64,000 bases of DNA from Phallusia mammillata. Taxonomy: Eukaryota; Chordata; Ascidiacea; Phlebobranchia; Ascidiidae. The DNA is taken from NCBI GenBank assembly GCA_003260075.1, contig QLIY01000156.1, forward strand, positions 78,757 to 142,756, read 5' to 3'. How positions within the stretch are numbered: position 1 is the first letter of the stretch; every line of letters begins with the position of its first letter. This document shows positions 33,701 to 47,631 of this stretch, piece by piece. The position numbers and the translations under genes are program-made. The notes beneath the pieces are model-generated. The model was not told where the DNA came from, did no database searches, and saw only the letters and a program-made list of their open reading frames with translations.

Positions 33701-36700
33701 ATTTGCGGCGTAACTTCGATTTTTTAACCTTGCTTGTAGAAAGGAATGATCCAGATTTTTCCTGGAATACATCGAAGCTTTCCTGGTTGCCACTTGATGA
33801 TTTCCAAACCATCTCTCGTTTTGCTGTGGGATCAGACCACCCCCCCCCCCTTCTTAGCACATATGAAATAAGAAATCTAAACAAACAACTAGCTTGTGAT
33901 GTAAATCATGTTGGCAAGCATTTTAAATGGAAAAAGTTGGAGTTTACCCAACAACTAAAAAGTGATCAAGTCCAAACTTAAACAGCCTTAGATTTACATA
34001 TTGTGCAATTGAATATTTTGAGCATTTAGACCAGTGGTTATCAACCAATGGGAAATTATGTACACGCAGAAGGAAAGTACATGGTACCGTTGTTTTTTAA
34101 GTGTTGCTTAAAATTTACACAAATATCAAAGGTCATAAATCTAATTATTTATTTACGAAGATAAATATTTTTAATTAATTTGAGAACATTATTGTTAATG
34201 TACAAACCATCATTATAAAAATGACAGTGGGGAAATTTGAAGTTGGTGATTGACTTTTGTGGTAATTGACTTTAGTGGTAATCTACACCAAAAACACCAC
34301 AGCTTAAGAACCACTGTTTTAGATTTTTAAGGCAATTTACTTTTACACACTTAAAGATAAACCCCCCCCCCAAGTGTTGTTTAAAGATAAGTATTTACAT
34401 TGATTTCGGAACATTATTGACAATGTACAAGCCATCCTTATAAAAATGACAGTGGAGAAACACAAACTTGGTGATTAACTTTAGTGGGAATCTACACCAA
34501 AAAGCTTAAGAACAACTGATTTAGACTTTTTTGGCAATTTACTTTTACACATCTAAAGATACACAAGAGGCGGACAGCTACTCATTTATGTCATTTTTGG
34601 CTGTAACAAACAACAACTACTACCACCACAGTTACACCACTTAGTATGTTAATAAATTGTGCGAGGTGACTGCAATGATGCAAATGCATAAATGGTGATG
34701 AAAAGGTTAACATGCTGCATTGATTTTGATACCTTACTGTCACCGCTAGTTGAGCTTAATTTTTCTCTCAGTGCTGCAATAATTTGGGGTCCACCCTATA
34801 CTTGGAAAAATGGGTTAAAATACTTGTTTATCCAGGAAAAAAACATTACTGTTTACCCTGTATTTTAAACACAATTTTCAACTAATAGTTTATAGTGCCC
34901 GCTTTACATCAATTACAAAGGTTACAGTTTTAAAATCCTAAATATTTATGGCGTAACTTCGATTTTTTTGGTATGGAACAAAATTAACCTTGCTTGTAGA
35001 GAGGAATGATCCGGATTTTTCCTGAAATACATCGAAGCTCTCCTGGTTGCCACTGGATGATTTCCAAACCATCTCTCGTTTTGCTGTGGGATCAGACCAT
35101 AAAAGATGACAAGCTTCACCACATTTAATTTCCTGCTTAAATTCCTCTTCTTTTTTACTGCTTTGCCTAAAACAAAAACACAAAGTAGTGACATGTTAGT
35201 CTTAATACGTAGTAGTAAGACAATGCTTCCACAGACAGTCAGGGCAGATTTGTAAGCTATAAACCAGCAGAAGAAGTTTTTTGTGCAGCAAAACTTGAAT
35301 GCCAACAAACAATCATAACAAACAGTGATAAGCTGATCAACCATAATTTTTTTATTGCCCACTCACCAGCAACTGAAGCTGAGATCAGTTGTGTCGTTCA
35401 CCACCAGAACAGCTGATGCTCCAGGATAATACTTGCGAAGTGAAATATCAACAGACAATTCAGTAACAGATACTTCAACAAACAGAGTCTCTTCACCAAG
35501 ACGAATCAACACTCCACTGTCCAACTTGTTGAATCTAAAGACCCAATAGCATGTTACACCTTAGTTTGTAACTCAAATTTCTTTGTCTCAAATATATGCC
35601 TGGAAAACAGTAATGATCACAGCATTTGGTGCATGTAAAAAGTGATGAAAGCAAAAAGGAAAGCAGAAAGGTACAATTAATCTTTACTGCGTTGTAATGT
35701 TAGACAAATATTTTTTGTAAATTAGGCTTGCCTTTCTTTAAAAAATACATTTTATGAGTTTAACACATATTTAGAGTTTAACCTACTCAAAAAGTGCATT
35801 TTATACCATAAACCACATACCTGAATTTTGTGGACACAGAGTCTTCCTGGCCAACCAGCCTTGCAACCAAACAATTTTCCTTGTGTTCTGGCCACAAAGT
35901 TATACTTTCTCCTGATTCAACTTTCTTCCATATCTTATTGGGATCATCCGACTCACTTATCTCAACATTAAGGTCAGATTTGTTGTGCAAACTGAAGTAA
36001 GGAGTGAACGTTACCATCTTGGTCAAGCTGAAGCTGGTCAGTGATATTTGTGTGCCTGCGAAGAGAGTAATATTCAGTTTCTATTAAGCAAGTTTTTTTT
36101 AACAGCACCATGAATAATTAAAAAAAAGTGCAAAAATTTTGTTTAAAAATGTCTATCTCTTAAAATAATTGCAAAAAAGTGTGCTAAATTTATTATAACA
36201 TTTTAGCAGCAAAAAATCAAAAAAAATTTACTGTATATTTGTCACATATTTTTAGTCTTTTACTTACCAATTGTGTAGTTAAACGTCTTTGTTTTGCATG
36301 TAATGGAACCAGAGCTGCCCACTGTGTCAAGTGAAAAAGAATCGCTGAATGCTGAATTGCAAGTTCTCAACTGGAACTTGTTTTTAGACAGAAACGACTT
36401 TGATGTGTAAGAAAACAAGATCACATCCTAAAATAAATGGTAATTCAAAGACATTTGATTTCCATTTGGCATGAGTTTTCATCAACATTACACGGCAAAC
36501 CATACCTGGGTATTTTCTTGATGCTGAACGGCTTTTTCAGGATTGTCATCACTTGCTTTGTAGTCAAGAGGTAACCCAGTTTTGTTCATTAACCAATAAG
36601 GTGAGTAGAGTGTGAGACGCATCATTCCCCCAGTGTAAGCTTAAACACAAAAAAATGTTGGTAATAACAAACAGCTATTAGTTGTGAAGTGTTTGCAACA

Positions 36701-39700
36701 TCCTTTTCAAGCAACAGCAAGCTTTAGGTCTGTATAGTTCTGCTTTTTTGGGCATAAAACAGGTAAAATAGGTAATGTGTAATATTCAGTGAGAAACACA
36801 CTTATTTGCTTGGCAAGAGTGATGGTTGAATCTTCCTTGTTGACATCAGTAAATGTCAGTGGTGATAATTCAGAAAAGCCCAAGTTCAATGGAACTGAAG
36901 ATTTCCAATCAGTTCCTCTGTAGGACGGTACCTGGAAATGTTATTAGAATATTGATAGCAAAAGCCTACTCAGAAGGTCACAAACATTTACACATACACA
37001 GCGTTTTTTTTTACATTTTTAAAGTCTTATTTCTAGCCACCAGTATCATATTTAAACTCTGAAGGCTTTTTGCATAACACATAAGGCAATGAAAAAATAC
37101 TAGGGATGGGACGAGCCGAGCCAGAACTGGAGTACTTGATATCGAGCATTGCTATTTTTGATGCTCAGTGCTCGGCCGAGCAGTTGCACAAACTGGCACG
37201 AGCATAAAATTTGGATATCCATGGCCTGTATGCGAAACTAATGTTCTAAACCCCCCCCCCTTTTTGATGCTCAGTGCTCGGCCGAGCAGTTGCACAAACT
37301 GGCACGAGAATAAAATTTGGATATCTATGGCCTGTATGCGAAACTAATGTTCTAAAGGGTATCCAAAAACAAAAATGACTGTTTTATTGCATGTATCAGA
37401 TGTTGAATAATGCTTATTTGCGGGGCTGTACAGCTTAACACACCTCTGGTGACATAACGGACCTAGGAAAGTTACATATCTAGCGTGGAATTAGGAATGT
37501 TTGTGACATCACAATGCACCGAGCATTATCTTGTGCATCTCGGTACTTTACCAAACAGAACATTTGCCGTTTTGGCACATCCCTAAAAAATACTTTCAAC
37601 TATGCGTGTTTCCACATTTATCAGCTTTAGTTTCCAAGCCATGTTTTTGTCGTAAATGCCTTAACATTGACATAGTGGTGTATAAAAACACTTGTTGCCA
37701 TGTCTGACGCTAACCTATTTGTTGCACTTGTTTATACCCAAAACAAGTTTTATTGCCCCCCCCCCAGTATCATATTTAAACTCTGAAGGCTTTTTGCATA
37801 ACACATAAGGCAATGACCCCCCCCCCAGTATCATATTTAAACTCTGAAGGCTTTTTGCATAACACATAAGGCAAGTAAGTATGAACTGAAACATCCATGT
37901 TTTTTTGAGTAACAACAGCAACTAATGAAAAATACTAGGGATGGGACGAGCCGAGCCAGAACTGGAGTACTTGATATNATTTTCTTAAACATATGAAAAC
38001 AAACTTGTATTATACCGTAAAACTGTTTGAAAAAGGTGGTCTCCCCCCCCCCCCGATGTATTCTTTATACACCACTACCTTGGCAGTAATGTTTATGATT
38101 AAGTTTTATTGTGATGTTAATAAACCAGTTTTGTGCCCATTACATTATGGTGCAGTATTAAATTTGCACTGCGGTTTTGCAGTAACAAATTTTAGCCGAG
38201 AAAAAAAGATCTTTTAAATAGTTTACGGCACTGCTTGCCCAAGCATTGAGCATAAAAAATGTGATGCTCGGTTCTAAGTACTAGCGCACCCCTAGTAATA
38301 ACTTATATTGAGACCAGTGTCAGTTATGAAAATTGTGTGATAATACCTTCATTTTGATTGAACATTTTTCAATTTCTGCATCCAGTATTTGGATACTTTG
38401 ACCAGCATCCAATGACTTGCTTTTTCCTTCATAGCCCACCCCTGAAACATGGTATGAGATGGGAAATGGCAAAAAGTTGGTCAAGGTCGAGCAAGGTTGA
38501 AGGTGGATTGCTAGACCAGATTGATCAGCTTTAGTACCTAAAAAGAACATACTTTGTTTAGGAGTGTGATTTTGGTGAAACTTTGATAAATTTTCTTAAA
38601 AATATGAAAACAAACTTGTATTATACCGTAAAAATGTTTGAAAAAGGTGGTCTCTAAGAAAATGGATATATATAAGGTATTGTTGTCCGCCACACTCTCA
38701 CAAATTAAAAAAAAGAGTTTTATAACTTGTGATAAGGGTTACCTTGTGGAGTTTCAAGTTTTTCATCTTTAAACTCAACATTCATAAACAACGGCTCTGA
38801 AATCTTGTCTGTTGGTGAAAATCTGACAAATGTTTCATGGTGGAAACCTGGTGTGTCAAGAGCTTCTTTCCATGAAATTACATTTGAACCCAAAGAATTG
38901 CTAAAGTACAGCAATGAATATCATTAGCACAAATCAAACAATCTGTGTAGTTTCTAACTTAAAAACAGATTTATATTCACTTGTCAATACCCCCCCCCCA
39001 AATGTTTCATGGTGGAAACCTGGTGTGTCAAGAGCTTCTTTCCATGATATTTCATTTGAACCCAATGAATTTCTAAAGCACAGCAAAGTATTTAAAAAGT
39101 ACAATAATACAAGGAGTTTCTAACAGAAAACGGACATATAATTACTTGTCAATGTATGGCTGAAGTATTAGACTTTGTTCATCAACATATTGAAGTGGAA
39201 CAACAAATCTCTTCTCAGGTTGCATAGAACCAAGTTTGTCAGTAGACGACTTGGATTTAATATCCAAGGTACAGGATAGATGGTTGTAAATGACAATCTT
39301 TGACTGAAGAGTGATGGTTTTAATTCCTGAAAACAAAAGGCAAGTGGGTGCGATAAGCTTAATAAGTGAAAATCTGCTAAAAAGGTTTAAACCAGTAATC
39401 TCAAAGTATGATACAATAAGAATTTGTTTCACTCTTTATGCACTGAAATACCAAAAGTAGTTCAAACTCTTATTTTGTAAACCTTTTTGAAAAGAAATTG
39501 AATCAACATTGTTCTGCTTAGTAGCCCCGATCACCCTAATCTGGCATTGCAAAATAATACAATTGGCTACAGAAACAGGAAAGATGGGTTAAGCAGAGCA
39601 ACTAACATTGCTGGACACTTTGTATCACCGATTCCAAAGACAATTTGGCAATCACATTTACCTGCAACACTAGCAATCACAGCATCAAAGGATAAGGTCT

Positions 39701-42700
39701 TGTTGTTTAGTTCCAGTGTTTGCAGCATTGCCCCAGTGTGTGTTATATTTACGGTTGAAGAATGACCCTTGTCACCATTTATCTTAATGTAAACATCATC
39801 TCGCCTCAACATGGTCTCCTGATTCAACAGAACTGTCCATAAATCATGTTCACCAGCTTGCACATAGTCCAACAGCAACTTGTCATTGTGGCAAACCTTG
39901 TATCTGTAGTTTAAATAAGTTTTTTAACAAATTTTTTTCTTTACCAAGCCCTATGGACTTGTTTTACTTGGTTACTAAATTTATGCTATAATGTGAAAAT
40001 CTGAACATTTGCTATGAAAAATCATTTTTGATACATTGTTGGCATTCACTAGATATTTGGTATTATTTTCTGCAAAGTGTAGAGTGTAACAAAATTGACT
40101 ATGGGGAGCACAAAAAAATCATTTGTAGCTCTTTGCAAAGATGTGTGCAGAAAAAAATGAATATATTTGTAAACAGCTAACTACCCAGCATCAGATTTGG
40201 TTTGTTCTTCCAATAAACAAAGGCCCTTGCCAAGGTCGACATGAATATCATAACCAAGCTTATTTTTGACAACAACTGTGGCACCGCTTTGTTGAACTTC
40301 TGTTATAGAAGTGGCAGCTTTTAATTTGTTGTCACCATCCTTTACAGTCTGTGACAAAGCAGCATCTTGAAATGCAGTGGCAAGTCCATTAATGGTCTGA
40401 AATGAAAAAGAAGTCTTTGAAAAAAGAAATTAAAATCCCTCTAAAAAACACATGCCTAAGAAATTCAGTACAAAAAATTCCTACCTTATTATACTTAATT
40501 AGAGACTTAATTATACAAAGCATTTTTAAAATGGACAAAACTGTATGAAGTGATAACCTTTAGTGCAGCATTGCTAATGGTTGCTTGCAAAAGACATTTA
40601 GATTCCACAGACACAGCCATTAAAGCTGGAAGTTGAGCCTCATTGCCATCTTCTTCAGTCTATATGAAAACAAAAACCCATTTTTTAGTTTTGCTATATA
40701 CACTGAGTATTTAATTCACTCACCAGTGAAGCAGCAGATTGTTGTATGTGAGCCTGAAGCTTCCAGGGCTCATATTTGACTTTTAGCCCATCAGCATCCA
40801 CTTCCACTGGTTCAATCAATGGCTCCCAAACTGACAACATGTCATTAAAATATGCAGTGCCAAGTGTCACAGTAAAATCTCCATTTAATGTGCCACTACT
40901 CCAGTCGGCCACATGTCCTAAAATAAAGGTTAATTTTATGGTAACAGTTTGAAAAACAGAGAGAATAGGGCAAGTTCCTTATATTTGCTAGGTTTGCCCC
41001 AAAATCATAAACTTTGTGAGGCCTTGGTCTGCCCTAATAATAAATTTAAAACCAGTCCCCCAAAAAACAATTACGAACCATATAGCGCATTTGCAGATTA
41101 ATTGCTAACGAAAGTTTGGTGCACATTAAAGATTAAGCAAAAAGGCATATACCAGTGAATGTTTGGTACCTTTCATTGTACATTCAGCAATAAGAAGAGG
41201 AACAGTGTGGTGACCAGATCCAGTCTCAAGTTGAATGTGAAGCATTGGAAGAGAAACTTTTGCCATTTCTTGTTTAGAACTGCCAACAACTTCTATGACA
41301 CTTGCTAAAGAAACATGGAATTATTAGGAGAAATTTTTTGTATAAAACTAATGATTGAAAATAAACCTGTTTTGTCCACTGATGAGGCTTTCTCAGGATC
41401 CTTCATAAACCACAAGTTCATGTCTTTCACCTGAAATTAATTCAAAAAAATTAAAGTTTGGGTTTCCATCCATAACACATTTGTTTTTTCTTTGTGTAAT
41501 TCTTAACATGACAAAATAACAGCTATTTTAAAACCTGTACAAATATTGGTTTTCCACACCGTGTTTGAAGCAGAGACAAATACAAAATTAACACAATGTT
41601 TTCATTTAATCTTCATTGTGCTAAAAGAGTGATAAAACCATTACCACTTGTGGCACACAGATTTCCTGTTTGGATGTCAACGAGAGCGAAGAATCTTTTG
41701 TGGCAGCTTTTTCCTCAGCAGGTGGGGTCAGTTGAGCAGCCGCTTCACTTATTGTTCTGATAATAATTGGCGATGCCTTCAATCGAATTTCACTTACAGC
41801 AACATCAAAATCCTATTACAAAACAGCTGTGGTTATAATAAGGCTTACAACACTTGTACTTGTCATGGTTAATGCTATAAGCAAAAACAAATTACAAATA
41901 TAGTTTTGCAATGATATCAAGTTGCTGTCAATAAGCAGAGATGTCATTAAAAACATGTTGCTGTAATAATACTCCAATGCAAGTGTTACCACCAATCTTT
42001 GGAGTAGGACAGGAAATAAGGAGTAGCATCAAACCAAAGCAGCAGTATACCTGAATATCATCTGATATGAGGCCAGCAACTTTGATTTCACATGGGGCAA
42101 GAATCTTCTTATGTGTGTGGGGTGATGGCTTCACTTTGTTCAGGATGTTTTTAAATGAACAACCAGTTATAAACAACTTATTCAGTGATGCAGAAACCTA
42201 AAAGTAAACATAACATTACTTTTTTCAGCACATTGGTTGAAATAAGTACATAAAAAAGATGACCAAATTATACCAAAACTTCAGAAACATTTCATGACTG
42301 TTATTTGCAACAGAGGCAAAGTCAGTATATGTTATATTTAAATATATATTCCAATTTGAAATATTTATGCATGGCAAAATGCTAACCGTTCACAAAAATG
42401 ATATATTCAACCATTACCATTTGCTTCTTTCCATCTGGCATTATTTCGAAATCAAGATTCACTTGCATGCCAAGCACAATCGCCTCAGAATCCACAGAAC
42501 GAACATCAGTGACAAGAACAATTTCAGGTTCCTCTAATGTAAACTTCACTTTGACAGCTTTTGATCTAAAAAATCACAGTTTTTATTTAATTCTGAAACC
42601 TTTTCTTTCATTTTTGCAAACATTTTTAAAATACCCACTTTTCAGTTTCTGTACTTTCCACTTGATTTTCACCAGTTTCAGCATAAACTTCTGCTTCTAC

Positions 42701-45700
42701 GACAGGAGTGATTAGTTCTTCACCTAACAAATAGAGTGCATTGTTTCCTTGTTATTTGTGACACCTTTACACATATTTTATTAAAACCCAATTAATAAAA
42801 GCAAAAAAAACGTGAATTTCTTTCACTTTAAATTCTGAAAGTTGTGACAATATTTAAACAAGTATTAAACCATTTTTATCAAATATTACAGTTTTGTTAA
42901 ACCTGTAATTGCTGCAGAAACAACATGTTTTGACTGTTTAGGACTAAAAACATTTGTGCACAAGTTTTATTGAGTGTTTCTTAACTTTCTATGGGCTTTT
43001 CCCCCATTATACCCCCCCCCCTGCTGCAGAAACAACATGTTTTGACTGTTTAGGACTAAAAACATTTGTTTTATTGAGTGTTTCTTAACTTTCTATGGGC
43101 TTTTCCCCCATTATGATCATTTGTTTTGTTTTGTCATAACCTGGTGACACACTTAAATAACAAAATTTAGTCTGCAAAGTCCAGTAAAGAAATAATGATG
43201 TATTCCAAATATGTATTACCGGCAACTGCAGTAGCACTTTGCACAGATTCTAGATTTGGTTGGAGTGAGTTCATAAACAAGTTGACCAACTTCATGATAA
43301 ATTCCATGCTCACAATAACACTCAACCCTGACACTTTGGCAGTCACATCCAATGATCCTGTATTTTTTTGTGTGATCACAGCAGATATGATTTTCACATC
43401 TGTATTAAAAACAAAATTGGAATTAAAAGGCATTTTCTAAAAAAACCCCCCCCCCAGCAGATATGATTTTCACATCTGTATTAAAAACAAAATTGGAATT
43501 AAATTTTCTAAAAAAGCAAAATGACCATTATTATGAGCAGCAGGGAATTTAAAATTGGAAGCATTTGCCACAAATCTTTATGTAATGAAAAACAATTTTA
43601 GAGCAACAAAGCTACAAGGCTAGAGTGTCTTTAAATAACATGTTATAAGCGAAAATGGTGGTACAAAATGGCAACAACATAAAAAAGATTATCAACCATA
43701 TTTCATTGTTACATGTAATGTGTTTTTAAGTTGTCATTGGTGTATGGATGTAAATGTATTGATATAATAGATATCAGTCATACCATCATTGCTATTGCGG
43801 TTTTGGATCAACTTTGTTATTCCATGCTTATGGGTTTCTCTCTCATCGTGCAACGTAAATTCTCCCAACCCAAAATCAACGTCCAATGATTGATCATTTC
43901 TCATCACCACAGAAGCACTTATTCTGTGGAACTGAACTTTGGCCAGGGAAAGTTGTCTTGCATCATCAGAAAACAGTTGTAATGTAACCGAATCCAGTTG
44001 GAAAAGAACCTGAAAAACAAAAAGTGTCTCATGCTTAAAGCAGGGTAATTTGATGTCAAAATCGAAAACACACCTTCAAAGTTTCCCAAACAATATCAGG
44101 CACAGATATTTTGCTGTTTTTAGTTTCCACCTCTTTTGATTCTTTGCTTGACGATTTCTTTGCTACAACTGCAATAAGATATTACGGTAAACAACAAACA
44201 AATTTCAAAAATACAAGACAAAACGTCATCATTACCTGTTTTGCTTTTGTTTTCTGCTGTTGTAGGTGCTACAGGTTGAATTTCATCCAATGGTTTTCCA
44301 CCTTCATTAAGATTTTGATCCAGCATCATCATAATTGATGCAAGGTCACCTTGGCTTAGGAGAAGTGAGATTGGTGGCATCAGCCCATTGATTTGAACAT
44401 CCGGGATTTTATGAAACCATGAAGCTGACAGGTTGCGTGCAATCTAAGAGTAATGAACTTAGATTAAAACATACAATTTGCATCAACAAATTGTCAAAAA
44501 AAAAACACAAGTTGTCCCATATTCCACCAATCATATACTTGTTCCAACCTCATAATGTTCTAAAGTATTTGGCTACTTTAAACTTTTCGAAAAATCAATA
44601 ATAATCTAAATTCAAGTTTAGTAAATGAAATAATTTGAAAATGTATACAAGAATTGTTGGTGTCAGTTAATCAGATAAGTAATTGACATGAGTACCTCAA
44701 CAACAAGTGTGATGGGCTCCAAAATGTTGATTCCCTCCATGGTGTGCAGATCCTCATCAAATATACACTTCATAACTTTGACATCTTTCAGTGAAACCAT
44801 CATATCATCTTTCACTGCAGGCCCAGTGTCACCAGTACCAGCCACAGTAAACTCATTCTTTACCTGAAATTGATTTTATAATTGTATAGTAGATAAAAAG
44901 ATTTTTTGTTTATTATATCTGCCTTTCTTTTTTCATAATTAAAACACAAAAAATATCTATTTTTAAGCATGCACAAAATTGTGGTCCTGTTGTAACTAAC
45001 TCACAATTGATGAAAAAAAAAACACTTTTTATTTCATAGTTTTGTTGTTTGCTTGTGAGTTAAAGAGTCATCCACTTACATATAAGGTTCCAAGGTCAGC
45101 AACTATGGCTTCCAGGGAATTTGAGTTCATTGGAATGATAACTGTTGGTGCAGACAATGTAACATCCAGTGCCAAGCGAGGGTTAGTGTCTGCTAATTTT
45201 TGTGCCTGTTCAGCTGCCCTTTCCTTTAAAATCAATACAATTGGGCAATAAAATACAGAGAATATGAATACGTTTTCAATCATACCTGAGCTGCTGTGCC
45301 AGCTTCAATGGCAACCTGTTTGGCTTCTGAGAAATGCCCAGCAAACTCAAGCACAGATTTAACAAACTTGTTGAGGAAAACCACTCGTGTACTGCCAAGC
45401 TGCAAAAATAGGTTTACATCAGTACATGTATCTTAGCACAGTAAATCAATTTATTTTACCTAAAATATTAGCATCAGTAGTTAAAGATTTTTGATTTCAA
45501 CTGATTGTCAGTTCAACCTACCTTTAATTTGATTCTTGTGTCCACATTGTTCATGTCAGCAAACTTGTCAGGACCCTGAGTTGCTTCATTGTATATTGTC
45601 AGCTCAAGCACAAGAATGTCGTCACCCACAGCACTAACTATATTCCTGTACTTGGTTTGAGGCTCAGCATCCACGATTAATATGTTGTGCAACTTGGAAT

Positions 45701-47541
45701 TCACAGACATTGATGATGGCTTCATGATCAAAGAAACATGAGCACCTTCAACCTAACAAAAAAGAATTCAAATTTTACTCATTGTTCAGAAGTTTTCTTA
45801 AACTAGCTTGGGTTATGAAATATTCTCTATTTCAATATTTCCAAAAACAGCAAACTGTAAGAAGCAAAAGCAGTTTATGAACAACTGCCCATCTTCTAAT
45901 TTACATTCTTTGCTTAGTCCACCCCTGGATTTGTACAAATATGTATGGCTTTTTGATAAGATTTATGAGTTTGAACTATTAGTGTGGCTTAACCGGTACA
46001 CCACAGAGTCGCTGTTTTAGTTTCAGCCTGTATTTACCCAATACATTATTAGTGGTAAGAAATTCCAGTGTGCACTTATCATGTCAGTACATTAAACAAT
46101 AACTTTTCCCTAGCTGTGGCACTAGAACAAACTTACTTTGTATGATATAAAACATATGAAACAGTATATATAAGTCATCTTTTTAAACTTTATCTAGGTG
46201 TGTTTAGAGAGCTCATAGTAACATTTGCTGATAAGGATATATTATGTATGAATGAGTTAAAGCCTGGTTTTTTCACAAACAAAAAGTGTGGAATAAACCT
46301 TAAGATCCATGATAGATCGCTTGTCATCAAGTATTGCTATATCAATCAATTCCAACTGAGCTTCAACATGGAGTTTGATAACTGGTTTTGCTTCAAGGGT
46401 ACTCACAGCACTCACAAAACTTGGACTTGAACTCACAGTGGTAGCTAAAAACAACACATTGCAATCAAACACACACAAAATTTGTTGCGGTTTCAGCAGT
46501 TCTAGGCACTTCCTGTGTGACATGAAAGGTGAAAGATAAATCTGAGTTAAATCTAATACTTTAACTGAGAAAGCATGCTGTCTTGGCAAGTGCATTCGGT
46601 AAAAATCTTAAACATAAACTTGAGTATTTTGGACCAAAGTTAAACATTGTGTTTGGAGAACTGTTACACGCAATCTCTCAGGTAAAATATATAATGAAAA
46701 ATCTTCAAGTAAAAGTAAAGGCAGCAGTGTGAAACTAAATAGTTAGGCAACAACCAAAAACAATCTACTGACCAGATGTAGCAGATGGTACATCATTTAC
46801 TTCAGCACTTGCTTCAATAGCTGTTTCTTTTTGTCCAGATGATTGCAAACCAGCAAGTACTTGAGCAAAATCCATCAACTTTTTCGTGGCTTGGGCATGT
46901 AGACCCAACTTTAGTGTACCAAACCTTAAAAAAGGTAATTCAAATTTTTTTATCGTGTAGCTCAGTTGGTAGAGTGAAAGTCCTCATGGCGTGGGTTCCA
47001 ATCCTACCGCACACTAGATTTTTCTAACCTACACCTTGTCATATAGGAATACTCCCCCCCCCCAAAAGGTAATTCAAATTTTTTTATCGTGTAGCTCAGT
47101 TGGTAGAGTGAGAGTCCTCATGGCGTGGGTTCCAATCCTACCGCATATTAGATTTTTCTAACCTACACCTTGTCATATAGGAATACATTGTGATCAGCTG
47201 ATTCGATATGATGCCTTTATTAGGCCTGGCATACTTTGATTATGTTTAGTGTGGTTTCAATTTAGGTTTAGTCTGTTTAATCAATATTTGTTTAAATCAG
47301 GGGTGGGCAACCTTTGTCACTGTGGGGCCAAATACAATTGCTATGATTGGATCGCGGGCCGCACCTTTATACAACACAAGGTGATTTTACTTCGTTGCAT
47401 ACCAAAAATGCCTTACTACAAGAAACATTCGCATTTGATTCTAACAGCATATATTGTCAGGTCGCAGAAAAACAGCATCAGGCACGCTAATCTGCTCAAA
47501 AAATGTAATAGTTGGACTTGTTTGCCAGTACATTTGAAATC

Positions 47542-47631
<90 letters not shown>

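Noticed and set aside
46954-47016. Functional tRNA gene
   Set aside because: The anticodon arm is about 8 nt too short and the acceptor stem does not pair well.
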